From: Rhizomys pruinosus
Lineage: Eukaryota; Chordata; Mammalia; Rodentia; Spalacidae
Direction: 5' to 3'
Assembly (NCBI GenBank): GCA_009823505.1
Contig: VZQC01009966.1
Span: forward strand, 151,620-215,619
Length of the DNA: 64,000 nt
In this document: in pieces, positions 1 to 9,977 of the stretch
Layout: each line of letters opens with the position of its first letter
How positions within the stretch are numbered: position 1 is the first letter of the stretch
Notes under the pieces: generated by a model
The model's input: the letters and a program-made list of their open reading frames with translations, nothing else
The model's database searches: none
What the model was told of the DNA's origin: nothing
Position numbers and translations under genes: made by a program

Positions 1-35
<35 letters not shown>
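1..35 (+). repeat. Poly(A) run at window edge
   Basis: 35 uninterrupted A residues open the window. It is probably the tail of a plus-strand retroposon whose body lies upstream, outside the window. Confidence 0.8.
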
Positions 36-37
<2 letters not shown>

Positions 38-89
38 ATTTTAAGGTAAAAGATTGAAAGCATATGTTTTTCCTTCTTAAAAGTACTTA

Positions 90-312
90 TTTTTATTTTT
101 AGTTGTGTTTTAGTTGTGTTTCTATGTGTCTGTGTTTATGTGTACGTGTGAATGCAGGTGCCTATGGGGTCCAGAAGGGCGTATAAGAGCCTTTGGAGGT
201 GGAATTTCAGGCGGTTGTGGGTGCCTGACGTGGGTGCTGGGAACTGAACTCAGGTCCTCTTCAAGAGCAGCATGCGCCACTCTTAACTGCTAAGTAATTT
301 CTCCAGCTCTGA
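90..312 (-). mobile_element. B2/B3-type SINE
   Basis: Read on the minus strand it starts AGAGCTGGAGAAATTACTTA, the tRNA-like head of the B2/B3 group, and runs to an A-rich 3' end near 90. Diverged copy. The next 268 bases up to the hairpin show nothing recognisable. Confidence 0.8.
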
Positions 313-580
313 AAGGTTACGTTTTAATTTTTAGAAAATTTACCTATACAGGTTCACTTATTCCCTGATGTTGCAAAATAAGTATTAGTATAGCAATCAA
401 TAGCATTCAGAGATATATAGAATTGTTTATTTATTGATTTTGCTGCCCAATTTATTATTTTCTATCAATTTTTGATAAATATTTTTTGGGCCCAGCTAGT
501 TTCAGCACATTTTTCAAAAGAATAGTAGGCTTGTTCATAAACTTTTGCATAGCGGTTTTCTCTGAATTGAAACATTCCCT

Positions 581-719
581 CACAGGAGTGGGGCAGCTCT
601 AGAAGGCTGGAGCTCTCAAGATTTCTGGCAGCCCTGGATGAGGCCATAGAAACAGGCCTCATCCAGGGCTGCCAGAAATCTTGAGAGCTCCAGCCTTCTC
701 GAGCTGCCCCACTTCTGTG
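581..719. repeat. Near-perfect inverted repeat (hairpin)
   Basis: Arms 581-645 and 655-719 are 65 bases each, reverse complements with two mismatches, around a 9-base spacer ATAGAAACA. A transcript from either strand would fold into one long stem. It is not part of any SINE I recognise. It could be a natural template-switch fold-back, a non-autonomous element, or a sequencing or assembly fold-back. Confidence 0.9.
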
Positions 720-725
720 AAAAAC

Positions 726-876
726 AGGCCAGGCGTGGTAGCGCACGCCTTTAGTCCTAGCACTTGGGAGGCAGAGGCAGGCGGATCTTTGTGAGTTCAA
801 GGCCAGCCTGGTCTACAGAGTGGGTTCAGGACAGCTGGGACTACAAGGAGACCCTGTCTCGAAAAGACCAAAAAAA
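726..876 (+). mobile_element. B1 SINE
   Basis: Full B1 (7SL-derived) from GGCCAGGCGTGGTAGCGCAC to the tail CTCGAAAAGACCAAAAAAA. It contains the pol III B-box-like GAGTTCAAGGCC. The GAAAAGACC tail is shared by most young B1 copies in the window. Confidence 0.95.
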
Positions 877-1204
877 GCTGTAAACAGCTGCGGAGGGAGG
901 AGTCTGAGCAGTTAGCTGCCCGAGGGAGACTCTCCAACCTGATAAGCAGCTGAACTGCCTGCAAGTGGTGCCAGAGCTCCCGGCTGGCTTGCGACTTCCA
1001 GGAGTCATCGTCTGGGCTGGGGTGGGCTTTTGGTGATGCTGCTGTTTTTGTGTCTGTCTTACTGCTGTAAGTAACCACTTGCAGTACTCCTGTTAGTAAA
1101 CCTGGTAAATTCATTGGCTTACCAAGCTGGACTCTGGCACAGTCATTTCTTTGGTCTGTTGTGTGTTCCCTGTCTGAGGTGAGTAAATGTGTGTGTGTTT
1201 CTTG
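877..1204. other. Unassigned, possibly LTR-derived
   Basis: No gene. GC-rich start followed by a stretch with repeated GTAAGTAACC and GTAAACC motifs, loosely like the end of a retroviral LTR. No terminal repeats or TSD could be established. Confidence 0.25.
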
Positions 1205-1615
1205 TATCTTTAGGGAAAGTCTCTCACACACAAAAGTATCACAGAGGAAGTTTACATACATCTGCCATAAGACTTGACCATTCCACTCAATATTTACTAG
1301 AGGGAAATGTAAACCCATGTGCATATAAAGACTTGGCCATTAATGTTCATAGCAAGTCTGTTGACAATAACTTTAGAACTAGAAACAATTCACATGTCCA
1401 TTGCTTGGTGAATGGGTATACAGAATGTGGTGTCTCCATATAATGGGAAACCACTCAATATTGAGTGATAATGGACTACTTATATATCTAAGCATACGGT
1501 TATATTTCAGAATTATCATGCTGAGTGAAAAGACTAGGCACGAAAGAGCCCACATTGAATGAGTCCCAACATATTAAATATCACAGAGGTACTTCCTCAG
1601 AACTATCCACCTTGT
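1205..1615 (+). mobile_element. Ancient L1 (L1M-type) ORF2/3' remnant
   Basis: Diverged match to the end of old mammalian L1: TTCACATGTCCATTGCTTGG, GAATGGGTATACAGAATGTG and GCTGAGTGAAAAGACTAGGC occur in the expected order. No open frame is kept. Confidence 0.65.
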
Positions 1616-1621
1616 TTTGTT

Positions 1622-1848
1622 TTATTAGATTAATTTATTTTTATTTTATGTGTATGAGTGTTTTACTTGCATGTATGTAAGTCACCCATGTGTGTAATGC
1701 CCCTGGAGGCCAGAGAAGGGGGATGTCAAATTCCCTGGAACCGAGTTACAGGCAGTTGTTAGTCACCATGCAGGTGCTAGGAACTGAACTCAGGTCCTCT
1801 ACAAGGGCAGCCAGTGCTCTTAATTGCTGATCCATCGCTCCAGCCTGT
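1622..1848 (-). mobile_element. B2/B3-type SINE
   Basis: Minus-strand head CAGGCTGGAGCGATGGATCA, body CTGAGTTCAGTTCCTAGCAC, A-rich 3' end near 1625. Diverged from the young B2 copies. Confidence 0.85.
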
Positions 1849-1854
1849 ACCTTG

Positions 1855-1998
1855 TTTTTTTTTTTTTTGACAGGGTCGCTCTCATTTTGGGAACTTGCCA
1901 AGTAGACTAGGCTGCCTGGCCAGTGAGCCCCAGGGATCCACCCATCTCCATCTCCGCAGTGCTAGAATTACAAATATGTGCTCCTGTGCTCAGCTTTT
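1855..1998 (-). mobile_element. B4-type SINE fragment
   Basis: B1-like half of a B4 on the minus strand: GACAGGGTCGCTCTC, GCCAGTGAGCCCCAGGGATC on the plus strand, ending at the CTCAGCTTTTT junction. Confidence 0.7.
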
Positions 1999-2024
1999 TT
2001 ATGTGAGTTCTGGGCATCCCAGAC

Positions 2025-2163
2025 ATTTTCTTTTGTGACACAGTTTCATTGTGTAACCCAGGCTACCCCTGAATTTGTAATCTTCCTGCCTGAGCAACAC
2101 TGCTACCCTCAATCCTGTACCCCAGTGTTGGGATTATAAATATGTACCACTATACCTGGCTTC
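2025..2163 (-). mobile_element. Old B1-related SINE
   Basis: Diverged B1 on the minus strand: TTGTGTAACCCAGGCTACCC, then GTGTTGGGATTATAAATATG on the plus strand. Confidence 0.65.
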
Positions 2164-3025
2164 AACCAATCTTTAAATCAACTGTTGGGCATGTGCTTAT
2201 ACAATTGTTGCTAGAGTGGACAGTAAGGAGCAGTGGTAAAGATATTGCCTCAGTTTCCCTCTGCAGAAATTCCTCTTTGCAAGCACTTCTTGCTCATGCA
2301 GCATGATGCTTGGATTCAGAGATTCCCAGGGAAAGCAGGGTAATGGGTATGGTCTCCTGTGTTCTTCTTGTGCTGCCTGCAAGACAGCACGCTTTCTTTG
2401 TGTGCTGCTGGGCATGGCATAAAGTGCCTGTACTACAGCTTCATCTCCCAGACATGAAATTTTAATGGTCCTGGCTCTGGAAGGAAACCTGGACATACTC
2501 CCTTGGAAGGGGCTTCTTGCCAGCAGGTGGTGAATGATTGATGAGTGAGGAATAAAATATTCATGTTCTGAGTCACACATCAGGCCTGTTCCCACCCAAA
2601 GGTGTTTGTGTCTTATGTTATTAAAGACAAAATTCAGAGAATGGGTTACTTTTGTCTTTGTTTGGGACATGACAACTTTAGACCTGGAGTGACTTGGAAA
2701 TACCTTGGAACATTAAGACAGAGGGCCCTAGACACATGGCAGATGGATACTGGGAATCAATAATAGGAACTTTTACTTTCTTTGAGCCTAGAAAATTTTG
2801 AGTGTAGTTAATGAATTCATAAAAATTTTGCACATGCACATAACTTAAAGAGAGGGGGCTCTGCAAGGAGGACTGTGCTGCCTTGTGCTCACTGGGCCTC
2901 ACACTCTATTTATTTCCTAGACAAGCACTTCTACCCTCTTTAGCCAATTCTTTTAATAAAAAGCTATATAACATTTCCACCATTTTGGCGCCTCCTAGGA
3001 ACAAGATTTAAACCTTTTAGATGAT
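2164..3025. other. No gene recognised
   Basis: 862 bases with no repeat I can name. A 157-codon minus-strand open frame (2197-2670) has no recognisable domain and is probably fortuitous. The end includes the 5' flank of the RPL35A retrocopy. Confidence 0.5.
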
Positions 3026-3354
3026 ATTCCTGGAAGGCTGGGGTGCAAGGCTGCTTTTGCTGGCTATAAAGAGAGGTCTCTGAAACCAGAGCATGTAGCC
3101 CATCTTCAAATGAGAGGTTTTTATGCTCAAGATGAAACCAAATTCTACTTAAGCAAGAGCTGTGCATAAGTGTGCAAAGCAACAAACAACACAGTGACGC
3201 TGGTGGAAAACTGAACAAAACCAGAGGCATCTGGAGAAAGGTAACTGGGGTCCATGGAAACAGTGGCAATCTTTGTGCCAGATTCTATGTCAACCTTCCT
3301 GCCAAGGCCATTGGACACAGAATCTGTGTGATGCTGTACCCCTCACAGATTTAA
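3026..3354 (+). pseudogene. RPL35A: RPL35A processed pseudogene
   Basis: Intronless copy of the mRNA for large-subunit ribosomal protein L35a (eL33), which is 110 residues in mammals. The alignment runs the whole length: start region SGRLWCKA appears as 'ATT CCT GGA AGG CTG', so the ATG is lost. The middle and C-terminus read [36 protein letters not shown] and a stop at 3352-3354, matching [20 protein letters not shown] of the parent. An in-frame TAA replaces the tyrosine codon after GCA in the middle, and indels shift the frame. The 3' UTR continues to about 3400 with AAATAAATAAAACTGG, which matches the parent polyadenylation region. No long tail remains, so it is old. The family assignment is secure; absence of function is inferred from the lost start and the stops. 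Confidence 0.95.
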
Positions 3355-3429
3355 ACTAAAGGAAAGTAAATAAATAAAACTGGATTTGTGCTTTTGCTAA
3401 AAATAAGTTGTATACATACTTCTATTACT

Positions 3430-3990
3430 ACTTCTTTTTTTTAAGATTTTATTTTCTCATTTCTGTGTATGCATGCCTATGTGTGTCATGAGGGCCAAAG
3501 TGGGTATTGGACCTTCTTCAGCTGGAGTCACAGGTAATTTTTTTTCTTACTATTTTTTAATTTGATTTTTTTTAACAATAAGTAATAAGTAGTGAATACA
3601 AGCATCCTTCATGTAAAACCAATTTGCAAGTAGCTATGCCCTAACTTATACAGCCCAAGGTCCCCATTGTCCAGCTGGACGGACTTGTATGTTCAAGCAT
3701 GTTGATCAAATAAGTGTCCAGTCTATATTGCTGTAGTTTCACCATTCACCCCAATTGCAGCCCTTACATTCTACCATGCCCCCTCTTCCGCAGATTGTTC
3801 CATAGGCTTAGAAAAGGGGCACAAGTGGGCGAGAAACAAAACAGTCTACTTTTTCTGGAGATGTTGTTTTGGACTCTGATCAGCTCAGACAAGTCACAGG
3901 TAATTTTGAAGTACCTGATGTGAACTCAGGTTCTTTGGAAGAGCAGCGAGAGCTCTTAATCACTGAGCCACTTATCTTGCTCCTATTGCT
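3430..3990 (-). mobile_element. B3-type SINE split by retroposon R
   Basis: The 3' half lies at 3430-3541 and the 5' half at 3892-3990 (head near 3985). They are separated by a retroposon R insertion. The 16-base AGTCACAGGTAATTTT is present on both sides of the insert. Confidence 0.8.
3542..3891 (-). mobile_element. Retroposon R copy 1 (5'-truncated)
   Basis: Flanked by an exact 16-base TSD (3526-3541 and 3892-3907). Its poly(A) end is at the low-coordinate side, seen as T runs, so it is on the minus strand. Similar sequence recurs at 34346-34910, 41213-41491 and 48245-48692. Not a SINE or LINE I can name. Confidence 0.75.
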
Positions 3991-4007
3991 ATTTCTTGAT
4001 CAACACT

Positions 4008-4224
4008 TTAAAAATAATTTATTTATTATTAATTTTATTTTATGTGTGAATGTATTGCCTGTATGTAGGTACCTACCTGTGTGGTGCAATGCCCTCAGGG
4101 GTGAGGAGAGGGTGTCAGATTTCCTGGAAGTGGAGTTACAGATGGTTGTGGGCTGCCATGTGGGTGCTGGAAACCGAATCTGGGTCCTCTGCAAGAGTAA
4201 CTGCTGAGCCACATCTCCAGCCCC
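4008..4224 (-). mobile_element. B2/B3-type SINE
   Basis: Minus-strand head GGGGGCTGGAGATGTGGCTC and a B-box-like GATTCGGTTTCCAGCAC. A-rich 3' end near 4010. Confidence 0.9.
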
Positions 4225-4860
4225 CTGATCAAGAATTTGTGAAGTATCTATTGTCTTACCTTTGTGGAAGACAAAGCAAGTATTTGGCTCCTTCATGCTC
4301 TTCCTTAAACATATTTACTCATCTCTGTCCTGTTTCTCCAATAACAGCACTTCAGCTGCATTCCTTATTCATCATTTACACTAAATGCATCTGTAGCCGA
4401 GCATGTAGTGCTCTCAGATTATGTTTACTTTCCTATATTATTTTTGTTTTCTCTTGAAGTTAGGAAATGTCTTATTTGAGCTTATTTGCTATTTTTTCTT
4501 TCTGCTTTATAGTTTCAAATCTTTTACACTTGGCCAATAAGCTAAGATTATTTTTGAGATGCCCAGATGTGTCAGCTTTATCTTCCAGCAACATGACTCC
4601 TTGGGGACTATAGGGAGACTCTTTCCCTCTGGATTGCTCATTTCTATTACTTACAGTGTGGAATTTGTCAACCACACTACTCAGAGGGTTCACCTTGCTG
4701 TGTCCTGTGCTGAGACCCAGGGATTCTTTCTATGGCTGCCTGTCTATTTTAATGGAATCCAAGATGCATTGGCTTCCTGGGAAATGGAAAATGGCAAGCA
4801 CCACTTTTTAGGTGGAAGAGCCTTGTACGTGTTTATGGTAGTTTGGATGAGTGTAAAAAA
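4225..4860. other. No gene recognised
   Basis: AT-rich sequence with no repeat or coding similarity I can identify. Confidence 0.5.
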
Positions 4861-5013
4861 ATTTTTTGGTCTTTTTTTGAGACAGGGTCTCCCTGCAGCC
4901 CCAGCTGTCCTGGAACTCACTGTGTAGACCAGGCTGGCCTTGAATTCAAAGAGATCTGCCTGCCTCTGCCTTCCGAGTGCTGGGATTAAAGGTGTGTGCC
5001 ACCACACCTGGCA
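4861..5013 (-). mobile_element. B1 SINE
   Basis: Complete B1 on the minus strand, from poly(T) and GAGACAGGGTCTCCCTGCAG to GTGTGCCACCACACCTGGCA on the plus strand. Confidence 0.95.
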
Positions 5014-5118
5014 GAATATAAAATTTTTAAAAGAAGGAAGTTTTCTTTATAATTTTAAAGGATTGCTTTATTATTTTCTACCTTTTAAAAAAGTTTGAAA
5101 CCATTTAACAGTGTTTTT

Positions 5119-5380
5119 AAAAAATTATAAGAATGAGAGATAGCCTAGCGGTTAAGAGCACCGACGCTCTTGCAGAGGACCCGGGTTCGATCCCCAGCAC
5201 CCACATGGCGGCTGAGAACCGTCTGTAACTCCAATTCCAGGAGAACTCCAGTTCCAGGGGAATCCGAGACCCTCTTCTGACCTCCGCGGCATTGCACGAC
5301 ACGGGTGCACAGACCTGCATGCAGACAATACATTCATACACATACGAAAATAAATAATTAAAAAAAAAATTATAAGAATG
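5119..5380 (+). mobile_element. Young B2 SINE with TSD
   Basis: TSD AAAATTATAAGAATG at both ends (5119-5135, 5365-5380). The body at 5136-5364 has box-A-like TAGCCTAGCGGTTAAGAGC, perfect B-box GGGTTCGATCC, and a 17-base internal tandem duplication (AACTCCAATTCCAGGAG / AACTCCAGTTCCAGGGG). The first few bases of the head are missing. Confidence 0.95.
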
Positions 5381-5383
5381 GTA

Positions 5384-5630
5384 GGGCTGGAGGGATGGCT
5401 CAGTGGTTAAGAGCACTGACTGCTCTTGCAGAGGACCTGGGTTTGATTCTCACCACCCACATAGTAGGTGATAACCATCTATAATTCCAGTTTCAGGGGA
5501 TTTGATGCCCTGTTCTGATTTCCAAGGGCATTCCATGACACAGATGCACTTACACAGATGTAGGCAATCTATTCATACACACAAAATAAAACTAGCGAAA
5601 TATACTAAATAAAATATTTAAAAAAGAATG
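5384..5630 (+). mobile_element. B2 SINE (older)
   Basis: Starts GGGCTGGAGGGATGGCTCAG. No 17-base duplication. Ends in AATAAAATATTTAAAAAAG. Confidence 0.9.
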
Positions 5631-5950
5631 TTAATCCAACTATTTGAGTTCATTGGTATAAATAAGTACACACATATGCATGTATCTACATATTTCTGAA
5701 GTATGATGTGACAATTAGATACATATATAGTATGCAATGACCAAATCAGATTAATTCCTATTTTTTGCCTTTTAGAATGTTTATCTTTTCTGTGAGTCAG
5801 GAAACTTCAAATGTCTCTCTTCTACTTCCTTGTAAAGTATGGAATAACTTATTTCGAACTCTAGTCCTGTTTTCTGTAAAACATTAGAACTTCTCTTTCC
5901 CATGTACTTTGTTTGGTATCCATATATATATCTCACATATCTTCTTCCTT
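5631..5950. other. No gene recognised
   Basis: AT-rich unassigned sequence between the B2 and an old L1 relic. Confidence 0.5.
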
Positions 5951-6049
5951 TTTATGGAGGTATTAGAGATCTTTTTAGTAAGTAAGTGCCATTTTATTGA
6001 TATAGAATCTCATACCATAAAATTCATCACTTTATATAGTATAAGTCTA

Positions 6050-6203
6050 AGGTTTTTTTTGTCTTTTTGAGACAGGGTCTCTCTGTAAGCCCCAGATGGC
6101 CTGGAACTCACTATGTAGACCAGGCTGTCCTTGAACTCAGAGCTCCACCTGCCTCTGCCTCCCAAGTGCTGGGATTAAAGGTGAGTGCCACTATTCCCAG
6201 AAA
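6050..6203 (-). mobile_element. B1 SINE
   Basis: Minus-strand B1. AGTCTAAG occurs on each side (about 6044 and 6203) as a short TSD inside the old L1. Confidence 0.9.
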
Positions 6204-6231
6204 GTCTAAGATTTTTAAAAACATATTGTTT

Positions 6232-6452
6232 GGAGCTGGAGAGATGGCTCAACTGTTTAAGAGCACCGACTGCTCTTGTAGAGGACCTGGGTTCAATCCC
6301 CATCACCCACATGGCAGCTAGTAACTTGTTGTCCTTAACTAGAGTTCCAGAGGCATCTGACACCCTCTTCTGACCCCCACTGAATTGCATGACATGAGTG
6401 CACTCACATACATGCAGGCAATACACTCATACACATTAAATAAAATGATAAA
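6232..6452 (+). mobile_element. B2 SINE
   Basis: Starts GGAGCTGGAGAGATGGCTCA; B-box GGGTTCAATCC; ends in ACACATTAAATAAAATG. Confidence 0.92.
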
Positions 6453-6474
6453 GTATTAAATTTAATATTAAATT

Positions 6475-6670
6475 AAAAATTATTTTATGTGTATGAGTAT
6501 TTTGCCTACATGTTTGTAAGTGCATCACAGTACAATAAGTATGGAGGCCAGAAGAGTGCATTCGATCCCCTGGAACTGGAGTTACAGATATTGTTAGCTG
6601 TTGGGAATCAAGGCTCAGTCCTGTGCCAGAGCAGCCAGTGCTCTTAACCACTAAGTTATCTCTCCAGCCC
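6475..6670 (-). mobile_element. B2/B3-type SINE
   Basis: Minus-strand head GGGCTGGAGAGATAACTTAG at the high-coordinate end; A-rich tail near 6475. Confidence 0.88.
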
Positions 6671-6892
6671 TTTTAACACCTTCTTGAACTTGTACCAATG
6701 GCATAAATATCTAATTATAGAACATTTCATCAGAAAGTAACCCATACCTATTAGCAATCACTGTCCACTCCCTTCTCTCCAACTGTCCCATCTCCAGCAA
6801 GTATTTTGTACATTGTATTTCTATAGCTTTGTCCATTCTGGGATTTTCATATAAATTGAGTCATGTAATGATTGTAGCAGAGGGTTTTTTGG

Positions 6893-7043
6893 GGGGGAGG
6901 TCTTTTTGAGACAGGGTTTCCCTGTTTTCCCAGCTGTCCTGGAGCTCACTATGTAAACCAGGCTGGCCTTGAACTCACAGAGATCATCTGCCTCTGCCTC
7001 CTGAGTGCTGGGATTAAAGGTGTGCACCACCACGCCTGGTGGG
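6893..7043 (-). mobile_element. B1 SINE
   Basis: Minus-strand B1: GAGACAGGGTTTCCCTGTTT through CACCACCACGCCTGGT on the plus strand. Confidence 0.93.
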
Positions 7044-7445
7044 AGTGAGCCCTTCTTAAACCAATTAACCATCCTGGTTACCCACTTTATGCTCCAGCAG
7101 GAACTAAGAGTAGAGTAGCCTGAGTCTTCATAGGGCCTGGAGGAAAATGTTTTATTTTAAGAAAGTTTGTAGATTCTTCTTTTTCTAGATAGAGATTAAA
7201 ATTTTATGATAAAACGCCTTTATGTGAATCTTAATTCATACACTGTGATAGGTATTGGGACTCTGGAAGCAGATAGAGAACAGGAAGAAGAGCCAGGCTA
7301 TAAATTCTCAAAGCCCAGACCCAGTAACATATTTCCTCCAGCAAGGCTCCTTCTATAAGTTTCATATTGTTCCTACCATCTAGGACTAAGTGTCCTAACA
7401 CATAAGTCTGTGTGAACACAGGGATTGAGAATATTCCTAAATTTT
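7044..7445. other. Single-copy-like flank, no gene
   Basis: No repeat or coding similarity recognised. It has an inverted, error-rich second copy at about 10247-10680. Confidence 0.55.
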
Positions 7446-7682
7446 AAGAATGTAGTTCGGGCTGGAGAGATAGCCTAGCGGTTAAGAGCACCGACGCTCT
7501 TGCAGAGGACCCGGGTTCGATCCCCAGCACCCACATGGCGGCTAAGAACCGTCTGTAACTCCAATTCCAGGAGAACTCCAGTTCCAGGGGAATCCGAGAC
7601 CCTCTTCTGACCTCCGCGGCATTGCACGACACGGGTGCACAGACCTGCATGCAGACAATACATTCATACACATACAAAAATA
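7446..7682 (+). mobile_element. Young B2 SINE, 3' flank displaced
   Basis: 5' TSD AAGAATGTAGTTC at 7446-7458, then a full B2 with box A, perfect B-box and the 17-base duplication. The 3' TSD is not downstream: after ACATACAAAAATAAAT the sequence jumps into the purine array. The exact complement of the TSD is found instead at 9978-9990, beside a long T run and the inverted B2 copy. Confidence 0.95.
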
Positions 7683-8383
7683 AATCGAGGTAGAAGGTGA
7701 GGGAGGAGAATGGAAAGACAGAGAAGAAGAAGAAGAAGAAAAAGAAGAAGAAGAAGAGAAGAAGGTATACGGAGAGCAGTAGAGGAAGAAGGAGGAACGA
7801 GGGGGTACGAAGGATGAGGAACGAGGACTGAGGACGAGAAAAAGGAGAATGAGAAGCAAGAAGAAGAAGAAGAGAAGAAGAAGAAGAAGAAGAAAGAAGA
7901 AGGAGGAGGAGGAAGAGAGGAGGTATGAGTGAGGAGGAAGGAGGAGGAGGACGAGGACGGGGGGAGAGCGGGGAGAGGGGAGAAAGGGGTGGAAAAGAAG
8001 AAGGAGGAGGAGAAATGATGAAGAAGAGGGGGGGGGAGAAAAGGAGAATGGAAGAGGGGAAGAGAAGAAGAGAGAAGAGAAGAGAAGGAGGAGGAGGATT
8101 GGAGGAGGAGGAGGAGAGCGAGAAAGGAGAGGAGGAGAAAGGAGGAGAGAGGAGGAAGGAAAGAGGATAGGGAGGAGGAGGAGGAGAGGAGGAGGAGGAG
8201 GGAGGAGGAGAAGGCAGAAAGGAGAATGAGAAGAAGAAAGAAGAAAGAAGATGAAAAGAAGAAGAAGAAGAAGAAGAAGTAGAAGAAGAAAAAGAAGGGG
8301 TGAAGGAGGAGGACGAGGAGGAGGAGGGAACAACGAGGGGGGAAGGAGGAGAAGGAGAAGAGAGAGAAGAGAAGGGGGAAAGG

Positions 8384-8420
<37 letters not shown>

Positions 8421-9977
8421 AGGGGAAAAGGGGATGGAAGAGAAGGTAGGAGGATGAAAAGGAGAAATGAGAAGAAAGAAGAAAGAAAGAAGAAGAGAAA
8501 GAAGAAGAAGAGAAGAAGATAAGAAGAAGAAGGAGGAGGGAGAAGAAGGAGGAGGAGGAGGCGCAGGACGGAAGGAGGAAGAAGGAGAAAAGGAGAATGA
8601 ACAAAGAAAAGAAGAAGGAGGAGGAAGTGAAGGAGGAGGAAGAGACATGACGACGAAGAAGAAGAAGAAGAAGAAAGAAGAAGAGATAGAAGAAGAAGAA
8701 GAAAAGGAGGAGGAGGAAGGAGAGGAGAAGAAGAAGGAGCGAAGAGAGGAGGAGAAGAAGAAGGAGGGCAGGAGGAGGAGGGAGGAGGCAGGAGCGAGAA
8801 AAGGAGAATGAAAAGAAAAAGAAAGAAGGAGGGAGGAGGAGGAGTTAGGAGGGAGGAGAGAGGAGGAGGGAGGAAGGGAGAATGAGAAGAAGAAGAAGAC
8901 GAGAAGAATGAAGAGAAGAAAGAAGAAGAAGAAGAAGGAGGGGAGGTGGCAGAGAGGAGGAAGGAGAAGGAGGAAGGAGGAGAAAAGGAGAATGAAGAAG
9001 AAGAGGAGAGGAAGGAGAAGAAGGAGGAGAGGAGGAGGAGAGAGGTAGGAGGAGAAAAGAGAATGAAAGACAGAAAAGAAAAAGAAGAAGAAGAAGAAGC
9101 AAGAGAAGAAGGAGTAGGAGGAGGACGGGGAGAGGACGGAGGAGGAGAAAAGGAGATGAGAAGAAGAAGAAGAAAGAAGATAGAAAAGAGAAGAAGAAGA
9201 GAAGAAAGAAGAAGAAAAGGAGAGGGAGGAGAAAAGCGAGAAAAGAGAATTGAAAAAAAAAGGAGGAGGAAAAGAAAAAGGAAAGAATGAGAAGAAAGGA
9301 GGAGAAGGAGAATAAGGAGAATGAGAAAGAAAAAGAAGATAGAGAAGAAGAGAGAAGAGAAGAAGAAGAAAGAAGAAGAAAGAAGAAGGAGGAAGGATGG
9401 AGGCATGGGAAGGCGGAGAAGGAGGAGGGGAGAAGGAGAAAAGGAGAATGAAAGAAAGAAGAAGAGAGAAGGAAAGGAAACGAAGAATGAAGACGAAGAA
9501 GAAGAAGAAGAGAAGAAGAAGAAGAAGAGCAGAAGGGAGAGGAGGAGGGGCAGTAGGAGGAAGGAGGAAGGAGAAGAAGAAGAAAGGAGGAGGAAGCGAG
9601 GAGGAGGAGGAGGAGGAGAAAAGGAGAATGAAAAGAAAAAAAGAAGGGAGAGGAGGAGGAGGAGGAGAGAGGAAAGGAGAATGAAAGAATGAAGAAGAAG
9701 AGAGGAAGAAGAGAAGAAGAAGAAGAAGAAGAAGAAGAAGAGAAAGGAGGAGGAGGCAGGAGGAAGGAGAGGATGAGGGAGAGGAGGGAGGAGAAGGAGG
9801 AGGGAGGAGAAGGACGAGGGGAGAAGGCGAGGAGAATGAGAAGAAGAGAGAAAGGAAGAGAAGAAGAAGAGAAGAAGAAGAAGAAGAATGAAGAGAAAAG
9901 GGGAGAGGAGGAGGGGAGTAGGTAGGAGGAGAGGAGGAAAGAGAAGGGGAGGAAGAGGGAGTGAAGGAGGAGGAGGA
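7683..9977 (+). repeat. 2.3 kb polypurine (GGA/GAA) array
   Basis: Almost pure A+G on the plus strand, mixing GAA, GGA and GAGG runs, with an A run at about 8383-8418. A recurring anchor close to GGAGAATGA appears about 16 times, for example near 7844, 8042, 8221, 8591, 8802, 9441, 9621 and 9831, suggesting a degenerate higher-order unit. The long serine/leucine/phenylalanine or arginine/glutamate open frames across it are low-complexity and not genes. Its true orientation is probably the reverse (pyrimidine on plus). Confidence 0.93.

Larger units (their letters stand above)
5951..6888 (-). mobile_element. Ancient L1 3' region hosting three SINEs
   Basis: Pieces at 5951-6052 and 6672-6888 resemble the antisense 3' region of old L1: AAAATTCATCACTTTATATA, ACCCATACCTATTAGCAATC, CATATAAATTGAGTCATGTA. 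Between them lie a B1, a B2 and a B2/B3 SINE. Confidence 0.5.

Noticed and set aside
1..35. Poly(A) as evidence of a gene's 3' end
   Set aside because: No polyadenylation signal can be seen because the upstream sequence is outside the window; a retroposon tail is more likely here.
2197..2670. 157-codon minus-strand frame as a novel gene
   Set aside because: No domain, promoter or conserved start context; it lies between old repeats and a retrocopy.
5136..5364. tRNA-gene-like promoter boxes
   Set aside because: Box A and B match because B2, B3 and ID heads derive from tRNA. No cloverleaf or anticodon arm of a true tRNA is present.
7444..9925. Open frames of up to 580 codons rich in Ser/Leu/Phe/Pro or Arg/Glu/Lys/Gly
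   Set aside because: They are translations of a purine tract with almost no T on the plus strand, so stops are rare on both strands. Low-complexity, on several frames at once, and within a misassembled region.
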